DNA of 64,000 nucleotides from Mytilus edulis (taxonomy: Eukaryota; Mollusca; Bivalvia; Mytilida; Mytilidae): assembly GCF_963676685.1 (NCBI RefSeq), contig NC_092355.1:59493613-59557612 (forward strand), given 5' to 3'. Under the pieces are notes generated by a model, which saw nothing but the letters and a program-made list of their open reading frames with translations, was not told the DNA's origin and made no database searches. How positions within the stretch are numbered: position 1 is the first letter of the stretch; each line of letters opens with the position of its first letter. Positions 32,677 to 45,100 of the stretch are shown here, in pieces. The position numbers and the translations under genes are program-made.

Positions 32677-33149
32677 TCATATTAACTTAAATGCTGATAA
32701 AATGGCCTTTATCGGAGTAATGATACATCCACCGTCTGGGTGTGATGCTATGGCCATTCCTAGGCAACGAAACTGATTGTCCGGACATTTGACATAGATG
32801 CACATACCGGAGTCACCTTGTGTAAAAGACACCTTGCGCATTGAAATCTGCTGATGTAACGTAACAGTTCTAGGAGTTTTTAGTTCTTCATCTCCGACTT
32901 GTTTTATTGCGTGATCAACAAGATGAATACAATCATTAATATCCAGAGGCGTTGGATAATGATTCACTTTATTTCTAACAGCGTGGGCAAGGGTTTCAAA
33001 TTCAACTTGTTTTTTATCTTCCAAACAGATCCTATCGTGTCTTTGTTGAACTGATGAAATCGCTCCAACAGCAGCCACCTGCACCTCATGAATTGTCCCA
33101 ATTTCTCGGTAGTCAATATAGTTGCGATGTAAGTACATTGATTTAAGAC
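32677..33149 (-). CDS. Exon 8: second half of the peptidase, catalytic serine
   Basis: Residues 871-1027 and TAA. Acceptor TTACTTTCAG|GTC. FTQGDSGMCIYV (982-985 GDSG, Ser984) followed by CLGMAIASHPDGGCIITPIK is the second barrel and substrate-site strand of a trypsin-like peptidase of the HtrA-like intracellular type. The minus-strand AATAAA equivalents downstream (TTTATT at 32364-32369) lie inside the adjacent Helitron, which may therefore supply the poly(A) signal. Confidence 0.85.
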
Positions 33150-36100
33150 CTGAAAGTAATATATGTAATACTATTTAAATGAAAACTACCATGTTTCTAC
33201 AGTACTGTTTTATTTTACTCTTTTTCGTTTGTTTTATACAAGAAGATTTTTTGTTGTTGTATGCATTCATTTTTGATACGACACTCCTTGTTTTAACAAA
33301 ACACAATCATTAGCAAGGCTTCCAAACATGAACATTGTAACTAACTTGTGTTATCTTCTTTACTGATTCAAACGTTTAAATTACACATTTGGTCTATCTT
33401 CTTCACATATCAAAAGCCAAGACTAGTTTAAACAAAAGGACTATATAAATATTTCGAGGTTTTTATGGTATGTTTACTGTGTAACAAGCCGATATAAAGC
33501 CAGTAAGGAAATGCATTACTCATATAAAGAGATATACATGTTGTATATCCTGGTCGGTCGTGTGGTATAGGTTGCTTGACTGTTATCAATGATTCCAAAT
33601 TATCTTTTAATACGAGTTTATAGCTATAGCATCTTGTTCGTATTTGTTTATATATTCTTTATCAATTTAGCCCAACAATGTTAGTTCTGCACATTTACGT
33701 TAGAAAATGTAATTTATGCTCTCAGTGGGATTTAAACTCCTGCTTCTTTGACCTCATTACAACAACGCCTGTACCGTTTGGTCAGTGTAGCAATTAGTTT
33801 CCTCATTAGCATTTTTGAGTACCACAAAATAATATAAGCAATACACATGCTTGTTAAACCCTAACATTTTACCTGTATTTTCTAACTTGACAAAAATAAT
33901 GTTTTGAACAATATATAATCATTCTATATTTATGGTCTGAAATCATGTCTTACTTCTAAGTAATATGTTGGAATTTAAAACACAACCATGTTTTTCTCAA
34001 ACTGTTTTGAAGATGAATTTATTCTCCATCTGTTGGAAATGTACTTATTGGCATTTAAAGATAGATATGATTAATGAGTTCTGGAAGAAAATCTTTGAGT
34101 TATGAGTTAAAACTGGTGTGTGTGTGCAAAGATGTCAGACTTAAATAAATCTTATTGAAAAAATCTACATCCAAGTCGCACTTTATAAAAGTAAACCATT
34201 AAAGGTCAGAGTACGGTCTTCAACACGGAGCAGCCTGGGTTCACATAGAACAGCAAGCTATAAAGGGGCCCAATAATTAATAATGTTAAATGTTGTTTTT
34301 AGCATTTACAGTGATACTTACAATGGCCTTCTCTGTCAACGGCAACAAAATTTTCACTTATTCGACTAAACGGATCCATTCTGATAATCGCTGCATCAAC
34401 GCTGGTGCCTTCACTTAATTCTGGTGGAAATACATAGCTGACCAATTTCCCACATTTAAATTCCAGTTCGTCGGGATTTTTGCAATAAACAACAATAGGA
34501 TTCTCGTGCATTTCCGGTCTGTTCGCATTTGACCCAAGGAGATCCCGTTCAAGAACCACATGAGCACATGTCAACAGCGCATCTTCACCGTGAAATTTAA
34601 CAAATCCACCCAGAGTTCCTGTTCCTGCGCGACACGAACTACCAACTTCACTTCCAATTTTAACATCTTTGACTAGTAATTGTGGGTATCCTTCTAAAAC
34701 ATCTGTTGCAAATGAGTCTATGGAAGTAGGAAAATGTTTCTCACCGACGGGAATGATTCCTTTAAACCTACAAAACAACTGGATACATGGTTCTTTCACA
34801 AAGGTCTGTTTCTGCTTTTTCCGACTGTAGCCTTTGGATCTCAAGGAAGATTTTGTAATAAGGCACAATTTGCTGTGGGCAGAAAAGAACTGCTGAGCTT
34901 GCTCATTTGAGACATTGACTGCACATGAATTGTCTTCGATATTCTGATACTGGTCAATTTCTTTCGATATTAGATTTGCCTCTGGTGAATATCCTTTTAC
35001 GACTTTGTAGGTAATTGGAGTACCATGAAAAACATTTGGTCGGGGAAATACATCTTCGACTGCATACACCTCAACAACTATTACAATATCAGATGAGCAT
35101 ATTTCATAATCTTCCAAAGGTGCACATTTGTCTTTACAATTACAGATGAAACCTGGCCATACGTCATAGAACTGCTTCTTTTTAAACGATTTGACAAATA
35201 GTCTTGTGAACTTCCATGCCAATGCTTTTGCGCAGTTATAACTTTGTGCCTTGATTGCTGATGTTAATACCGAATGCAAGATATCTATGGAATCATCATT
35301 ATAATGGTTCGAATGAGACAGCAAATACCGACATTCCATTCCTGAATTAGTAACCGTTACGGGCATTCCGGGTGCACAAAACCTGAGACTGCGTATGAAC
35401 CGTTCATGCCATGATTTGTTAGTGAAAGATTGTTCCTGAAAGCTGCGATGGTTGTTCAAAAGTCTTTTAAAAGGATATGTTATCGTGAATTCTCGAAGCA
35501 TGTCTATATCAAACGGCCAATGTCCTGAAATTCAAAACGAACTGAGTTATTTCCTCCAAAATCTAGTAAAACTTTAAAAACTGTATCTACATGTTTTGTC
35601 TTTTAATAAAATTTTGAAATCGAAGAAATAGAAATTTGATGATGCATTTTCATTCCAAAAGCATTAATGTGCCATGGTATAGAAAAAAGTAAAATACCAA
35701 TAACTCAGAGCTGCGAAGAAAATTCGAAACTGAAAGTTCATAATCAAATGGAAAAAACAAAAAAAACTGAAACGCATCAAACGAAACGGGTTTTAACTGT
35801 CATGCTCCTGACTTGGTACGGGCATTTTTAGTAAGTAGAAACAAATGAATTAAACCTGGATTAATTGGTAGCATAACTTGCATGAAAGTCGAAAAATGTC
35901 CATAAAATGGAAGAGGATGAAGTTACCAAAACAAACAGATGGCAATTACCTACCCGGCATGATTGAGATATAAAGATTTCTTTACATTAGAAAAAAATAG
36001 GGAAAATAGGACGTTCTGAGTGTGTGAACACATCATCATAAACCAAGGCAAATGAATAATTTCATAAACATAGATGTTTTAATTTTCACGTTTCATGTCC

Positions 36101-39100
36101 GCTTTTATAACTGAACATTTGTACAAAATCATTCATTCTATGAAAAGTTCAAATTTTTCTCTATTTTTGTTCTTATTTCAAAACTATTTTAGAACACTCT
36201 TATTGTTTGACATTTTGCTATTTGAAATAAACACTTTCAAAACGTTGTGCACATTAATGGCTCATAATTTCCAACATTTCAGAGGGGAGTATGATACTCA
36301 ATGTGGAATATGAATTTTTTTTCATGTTGGATAGCCTCAACCAATCAAATGTTGATTTCGATATCAACATTTGCATACAGTGGACTAAAACAATCCAATC
36401 TATCGATTGTAACGACTACGACCTTAGCATGTCATAACTTTGGACAAGTGAATGCCAAAAAGTTTTTGAATACAACATTGACATAATTATTTTCAGTGCA
36501 GCATAGAGATAAGCTACTGCTTTGAAATGAAATGCCTGTCATTTATGTTAACGGTAATGCATTTCGAATTAAGGATATAGGGTTCTGGCTTGGTGGTTTT
36601 ATATCAATTACTGAACATGCGGAAAACATGAAAAAAGTCATATATCGGTCTATGATGATGATGGATGGCTGCTTAACGTACAGTGGTAAATCAAATACAT
36701 ATTCAAGACGACCATATGTCAATATGAAATTAATATTAACCCTGTTAAGTACTAGACCAACCTCACTGAGTCGCGTGTTTAACATGCTTGTTCATAAGGT
36801 ACAGCCCGCACGAAGAATCAACATACATGGACACAGTACCTGACTCCGTGCTGACTAGTCTTTTTTCTTACTCCTAAATGCCGCGTGCAAACCGAATATG
36901 CAGAATATATATATTTGTATTTTTGTGAACTGACATTGATCCGCCGCACACGATTCATGATCATCAGGACTTTCGATGTGGTCAAAAGTGAGAGTATATT
37001 AATTAGTATTATCAGAATCAGACAAATGTTAAACTTAACAGATGTGTTATAAAAATTTGTTTCGCTACAAAATTTAAATGGTGTGAAAGTACAGTAGAAT
37101 CGCTAAATTTTGTATTCGTGCTTTATATGGCATGCATCATTTGTGCATTTAAAAGTGAAACTCAACTTTTAATTTTTGAAACTAATGTAAGATATAAAGA
37201 TTATGAATTATTTGTATTAAAAAAATTAAATTATAAAAAAATCAGCTTACAGCAGCACTTTATATGCATTGCTTTTGTTTATGAATGATGCTATACAAGT
37301 ATGGTTTATACAAAACAAAACTCTATTTAAACCTACATGTGTCATTTCGGGGCCTTTTATAGCTGACAATTAAATGCGGTATTTGATTTATCTTATCAGT
37401 AAAGGCCTAACGATGACCTATAGTTGGTAATTTTATGCCATTCTGTCTCTGAAGGAAATTTTACTCATTGACAATCATACCATACATAATCAAATGTAAA
37501 AATATAATGGTATTTTATGGACTGTCATACAATTGAGGGGCTTAGCTAGCTATACAACCGGTTTAAACCACCATTTTCTACATAAGAAAATGTCTGTACC
37601 AAGTCAAGACTATGGCAGTTGTTCTCCATCGTTTTATGTGTTTGAGCTTTTGATTTTTTAAATTGAATACGGACTTCCCGTTTTGAATTTCCCCTGAAGA
37701 ATGTTTTTTTTTGTATTTTACTTTTTTATACATCGAGAATACTTTGAGAAAAAAGTTTTTCTCTTTAAAACACATTACCTGATGACTTCCTGGCTAGTCT
37801 TCTGTCAACAATACAATCAACAATGAATCCATCACACATAAATGTGCCAGGATAATTTACACCTTAAATACAAGACATATTGTTTTGCTTGAATATAAGT
37901 AAAGGTGTTTGGAAGGTTTTTAAAACTAGATAGTTTAAGGCCTCTGCTTAACATTTGAATTTACCGAATAAAATAATTTGATATTCAAATAGAGTATTTT
38001 AACTTTTCAAAAATCAAATTCTTAAGTGATTTCTACTGACTGCACCATTTGACACATCACATATAAATGTTCCATGGTTCTTATCTTTACATTGTTTTAT
38101 AAGAAGCATATATGAATTTTACTGCTGTTTCTCTTAATCTTTTAAAGATGTGTATTAGTTCCACAAAATCAAAATTGGAACCAGCAAAGCTTTATGTGTC
38201 TAGTGTATTGTATTTAAGAATTTTCATGAATGCAAGTCATATATCTATATTGCATTGAAAAACAAGTCCAATATCGAATCAATCGGATACTTCTGTGCTT
38301 TAACTAATTCAATTATACAGTTGAATAAGTTGTGTGACAAAGCATATGCAATGCTATCTTGAAATTGTCTCAATTGACAACAATGTTTGGTTGACAGTTT
38401 GTAATTTCTGTGCACACATTCCTTTCAATAGCTAAATCACTCTTCCCCTTTTTCCGAGTATTTACGAAAATAAATGTAAGATGTTCTCAAGAAAGACGAT
38501 TATAATCATATTATGTTCCTACAAGTCACTTTTAAAAAAGCCTCAATAACATTTAACATCAGTAATGATCATACGATTTTGTTTTATAAAATGGATGTCT
38601 ATCAAAAAATGTTGGTGATATTGGGAAAACAAAACAATGAAACGATACCGAAAGGTATTCTTAAGGCATTTTAAAACACTTACGTTCATTCGCACAAAAT
38701 TCGAAAACACCACTTGTTGCTTTAATGATATCTACAGGCATTTCTAACGATGTCGCACTCATTTCAAAAGTAAACGTAGGATCTAAAAAAAGATAAATAA
38801 TGACAAAGATAAAAAAAACCAATTACAAAATAACATATAACTGTAAACCAATTTATTTTCGCAAGTAATTTATTTTGCGAGTAGTATAACGCGAATATAA
38901 ATTGTCGCGTAAATGTTAAGCTTGAATCCTTCTTTGTTAAACTACATCAAGGAAATTACAAAATCATGAAATCAAATTGGCACAAAGTGGACTAACAAGT
39001 GAAACTGCGAGCTACTGCTCACTGAAAATACCCCCACCGCAAGTGGATAATATTAATAGTGTAAAAATATGCAAGTGTTCGGTTAACCGGAAGTTTTCGA

Positions 39101-42100
39101 GTGATGAATCTGAAAACGCATCACACGGTATAGCTGACTTATATAAATCCTGAAACCAAATTTCAGAAATCCTTGTATTGTAGTTCCTGCGAAAAATGTG
39201 ACGAAAATTTTCAACTTGGCTATCATGTGTAAAATCATACAAGTGTTCGGTAAACAGGAAGTTGTCAAGTGATCAATCTGAAAATGCATCACACGGTATA
39301 GCTGACTTAGATAAACCCTGAAACCAAATTTCAGAAATCCTTGTATTGTAGTTCTTGAGAAAAATGACGAAACATATTCATGGGACGGACAGACGGACTG
39401 ACGGACTGACGGTAGGACAGACAGAGGTAAAACAGTATAACCCCCCCTTTTTTTTTAAAGCGGGGGGATAAAAAGAGTAAAACGCGAAATAAAGTATCTG
39501 CGAAAACAATTTGGTTTACAGTAGACTTTTCATATAAAAGGCGCTGCCATTATAAACATTAGTGTTCTTGAATTATAATAGACGGTTTATATCTTGTTCT
39601 GTATCAATCTAAATAGCCCTTCTTGTATGATATTCTCACGGCTTTCAACCCATAACCAAACAGAACGTTTTAAGTAGTATTTTAAAAGTTTTATACTTTG
39701 TAATAATGATTACCTTCATGCACAATTTCGGCACGAACATTAATTGTCTGTCTTCTATTTGTTCCAAAACCTCCAGCATTTACTATTTTTCCAAGAAAAG
39801 ACTTGAATACACGATTGCTTTTCGTTTGATCTGTAAGGACGTCTGCTTCAACTGTTGTTAATATATTGACAGATCCTCTTGTTATATTTTTTATTCTTAA
39901 CGGCAAATCTGTAGAAATTTCATCCATTTTACTCTTCAATTTTTTTATAATCTTTTCAATCTTCCATCCTTCAGGGGTTTTGATATTCCATTTTACATCC
40001 ATCGGACTCAGTTCTATAATTAGTTGAAACAAACAAGATAAAAAGTATTAAAAAACAAAAAAGTGAAATAAAAACTAGAGACTCTTAAGAGCCTGTGTCA
40101 GTCACCTTGGTATATATTCATATCAAAGACAGGAGACATATGGATTCATAATAAAATGTGTTTTGCTGATGTGGTGTGTTTGTAAATCAAACTTTACTAA
40201 ACATTCTTGCTGATTACAATTATCTCCATTTATAATGAACTTGGTCCGGTAGTTAGAGTGAAAAATATTTTGTAAAAATAAACAATCATTTACAAAGTTT
40301 ATGAAGGAGGGACGGAAGGTACCAGATGGACAATCATACTCATAAATCGAAAATTGACAACACCTGGCTAAAAATGAAAAAGACAAACAGACAAACAATA
40401 GAACACATGACACAACATAGAAAACTAAAGAATTAGAAACACGAGCCCCACCAAAAACTAGGGGTGATCTCAGGTGCTCCGGAAGGAAAGCAGAAGGAAA
40501 GCAGAAACTGCTCCACATGTGGCACCCGTCGCTTATGTTATAACAAATATGGTAAATAGTCTAATTCGGTAGGTCACATACAGGAAAGTGAAGGGTATTG
40601 TAGTTAGGATGTAAGTAACATTTCCGATGTTATTTGTGAAACGGTTATTCCATAACGGTCAACCAACTTGTGATGGCGTCAGTAAAATTTACGAAGGGAT
40701 GATTTCAACTTCACTATTTGGAACTTTTGGTATAATAACTTCCTTGTGCGCAGCAACCCTCTATCAAGAAAATCATGATAGGAAATGCAATCACTGGAAT
40801 ATCGTTTCAATTGGGAGATATAGACCCCGTATGCAGGTGCTGCTGGAATGTTGCTACTTAGAAATAAAAAAGTTCACAATTGGAAAGCTGAAATCATCTC
40901 TTTTGTCGTAATGCTTTGTTTTCAATCGACCCTCATTATCAAATTCTAGATGTGTGGCCGACTTAACTGTATCTGTTGTATACTTCATCTTTAGTTCGCT
41001 GGGATAGATGCGTTCAACATAGTCACACAATTTTGAATTATTTATTGAAAGAACGTTATCTATATAGCGAAAAGTAAAGTTAAAAGATATTGCTAACTTC
41101 TTATCTTTATCGGCAAGAAGAGGGACACAATTGGTTACCATTGGAATGCCGATAGTCTGTTGAAAAACACGTCCTCCGAACGAAACAAATATGTTGTCCT
41201 TAAAAAAATCAAGCATCTTGATAATGTCAGGTTCAGTGAATTTTTGGTTTGAATCAGAGTGATCCTATACAAAGTAGATGTATCCATCACTAAGACAAGA
41301 TACTTGTATTTACGTTGGCCATTCTTTTTTATGAAACAAATCAATACCGACTCTTTCAATTTTTCTTTTAGTTTGGAAGGTGGAATACTCGAGTAAAGTG
41401 TAGATGAGTCAAATGTTTTAATCCTATTGCAAGATGAAAGAGAGTTAGACATGTTAGATTGTATGTATTCTAAAAGATATTTGGAATTTTTAAGTATACG
41501 CATCTGATTCACGCCACCTCTAGAATATGCAGTTTCACAATAATTTTGAAGCCCGTCTTTGATTGCTTATAAAAAGATGTTAATTTAGAAAGTGGAGCAC
41601 TTGGAAGACCCAGCAGTATACTATTGCTTGTAAGGACACTTATGTAGTTTAGGTATCCAATACAGTAATGGAAGATTCAGTTCTTCATCTTTGGTTGAAA
41701 TTCAAAAGGAACACAGAACATACCTATGATTATCAAGGATTTTCTGTTTGTTAAGTGTCGTGAGGGTATATATTGAGTTTTCAAGTGAATTGTCAATACC
41801 TTATTTGTTTATCAAGCAGTTTATGTAATGAGTTTTACACACAAAACGATGTTGTTTGAGGCTTTATCTGCGGGCACAACAACATATTTGTTATGGAGGT
41901 AGGATAAGTGTGTTGCAACATTTGGGTCTTTAAAGATTGACGTAGCATGGACTTCCAAGTGCTCCATTTTTTAAATTAACATCTTTTTTATGAGCAATCA
42001 AAGACGGGCTTCAAAGTTATTGTGAACCCCTATTTTCTATAAAAGTAGACCCATTTAGTTTCGTAATTCTGATGTGAATTAACGACCTCGCCGCCTTAAT

Positions 42101-45100
42101 CCAACTTAAAAGTTTGTTAAGAATTGACTATAAAGGGCAATAACCCCTTAAGGGGTCAACTGACCATTTTGGTCATGTTGGCTTATTTGTAGGTCTTACT
42201 TTGCTGTACATTATTGCTGTTTACAGTTTATCTCTATCTATAAGAATATTCAAGATTTATAAAAAATACTAATTCAGAGGCAGCAACCCAACAACATGTT
42301 GCCTGATTGGTCTGAAAATATCAGGACAGATAGATGTTGATGTACAATTTTACCCGCTTCAGATTTGCTCTGAATGCTTTGTTTTAGAGATTTTAGCCAA
42401 AAACTGCATTTAACCCTATGTACTAATTTTGGCCTTGTCGGCCATCTTAGTTCAGGGCGGGGTCATCGGACACATTTTTAAAACTAAATACCATAATGAT
42501 GATTTTGGCCAAGTTTGGCTAAAGTTGGCCCAGTAGTTTCCTATTTTCTATAAAAGTTAACGACGACGGACGACGACGACGGCGGTGGATGGACGCAAAA
42601 TGACGAGAAAAGCATACCTGACCTTAAAGGTCAGGTGAGTTAAAAATATCAAATTCTGAGGAAAATTCACAACGGAAAAGCCCTATTCAAAAGGCAATAT
42701 AAAAACGCTCAAAACATTAACGCATGGATAACAACAGTGTTATTCCTGAATTGGTTCAGGCATTGCTTTTGTAGAAAATTGTGGATTAAATCTGGTTTTA
42801 TTGCTACATAAACTTCTCACTTGTATGATCGTCGCATCAAATTTCCCTATAAATTTAGGTACAAATAGAATGAATGTTTCTTTTAAAATTTTACATTGGT
42901 TTTTTTTTTATACCTTTAAGCCTCGGTCACACCTTAACGGATAGCTCGAACGGATGCCTAAATGATATTTTTTTAAAACCGTTTATGTCCGTTAGACGTC
43001 CGTTCTTATCCGATAGACGTCCGTCCATATCCGTTCAACGTCCCTTTAGCGAACGTTTTATCAATCGAGTCTGTTCTGTCCGGTGGATTTTTATTAGCAT
43101 GTTCAAAACTTTAAACGGACGCCAAACGGATGAAATGTCCGGTAGGTGTCCGTTTTGTACGGTACTCGTCCGTTTTGTTTCCGTTTTGTATCCGTTACTT
43201 GTCCGTATTACATTCGTTGGAGGTCTGGTAGACAAATTCACCAACGGACGATGACCTGATCTGAAACGAATAAATGCCCATTAAAAATTTCGCGTCAGGA
43301 ATACCAATTATGGGTATGTCAGATTTCTTGAGGTTCATGAATTCTTATTATTCATAAAAGATCTTAGAGTAAGGACACGTCTTCACTTTTAAGAAGCTCT
43401 TACTCAGGCGACAAACTGCCCTTTGGCGGCATTTTGAAGAACAAACCAAAACCAGTTACGAAGAAACATTTTTAACATTTATGCGATTTACATGTATGAT
43501 TATTGCCGCCTTAATTTTTCCGTATATCTTGTTCATCCATTTTATCCGGTACGCTTCCGTTAGGTGTCCGTTTTATGCGGTATTCGTCCGTTTGATGTAC
43601 GTTCGACATCTGTTCTGTCCGGTACGTTTTCGTTTTTCGTACGTTGCATATCCGGTGTGTATCCGTTATTCATTCATTACGCGTCCGTTTTATTCGATCA
43701 GTACATCAACGGACCCCCAACGGATTACAATTTTGACCACGTACAAAAAGAGAAGTATCTACTTACCCTTCCGGAACACATGAGATCAACACAGGCGTCA
43801 AGTGGGTTTCGTGCCGCATAGATTTTAGATGTTTGTGATGTGTTTCTTGTTTTGTGTACTGTTATTGTAATAGTTTGTATTTTCGTTTTATGCCGTGGCA
43901 TTTCCGTTTGTTTCAATTTATGATTTTAAATATCTGTTTGTACCTTTAGGCTCCCTTTACTATATATGACATACATTAGCAATTTAACACCAACCATGAT
44001 ATATCTAATAATTTATAAATTGGACTTTAAGTAATTTTTGTGCATTTTTACTAAATATAAAGTTATGAAATTCATAAAAATCTCTCTCGTACATATTTAG
44101 ATAAAGATATAAATACACTTTTGATTGAATTAGATATTGTTAAAGACGATTTAGAGCAAATAGTAAACAATCAAACAAGGGGGGCTATTATACGATCACA
44201 CGCCGAGCACTGCGAAGGCAATGAAAGAAATTCAAAATATTTCTTATCATTAGAAAAACGCAATTATAAAAATAAATGTATTAACAAATTAGTTGTAAAC
44301 GACATTGAAATTTTGTCACAAGAAAAAATTCTATACGAAGTGAGAAATTTCTACGAAAAGCTGTACTCATCAAAAGAAGACCCTGATAAATATTTAGGTG
44401 ATTCTAACTTTTTCGATTTAAATTTTATTCCTAAGCTTACAGATCTGGAAAAGGATATATGCGATGCAGATATTTCAGAATCTGAGTGCGTTAAAGTTTT
44501 AAAAACATTTAAAAATAATAAAAGCCCTGGTACAGACGGGCTTACTGCTGAGTTTTACAAATTTTTCTGGATTGATATAAAAAAATATGTTTTAGAAAGC
44601 TATGAATATTCCTTCGAGACCGGAACCCTCTCAATAGACCAAAGACGGGGTATACTGACTCTTATTCCAAAGAAAGATAAAGATAGAACACTCTTGTCGA
44701 ACTGGCGTCCTCTTTCTCTCTTGAATTTTGATTACAAATTATTAGCCAAAGTTATTGCGGAAAGAATGAAATTATTTCTTCCGAAACTTATAGATCCGGA
44801 CCAGACGGGATATGTGGCTGGTAGATACATTGGTGAAAATCTACGACTCATTGCTGATATTATATTGTTTACTGCTTTAAAGAATTATCCAGGGCTTATA
44901 TTACTAGTCGATTTCGAAAAGGCGTTTGATACGCTAGAATGGAAATTTATTCAAAAAGCATTGATTTGTTTTAATTTTGGTAGCAAGTTCCGGAAATGGG
45001 TCTCAACTTTATACTCAAATATATCTAGTCTTGTCGTAAATAATGGATTTAGTTCTAGTCCATTCAAAATTGAGAGAGGTGTTCGACAAGGGTGTCCTTT

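Noticed and set aside
36532..36843. 103-codon + strand frame in intron 6 of the peptidase gene
   Set aside because: No recognised domain, and the antisense frame is also open; no supporting splice or poly(A) signals.
42874..43254. 126-codon frame rich in RRP/VRR
   Set aside because: Produced by the TCCGTT-based repeat; the opposite strand is equally open.
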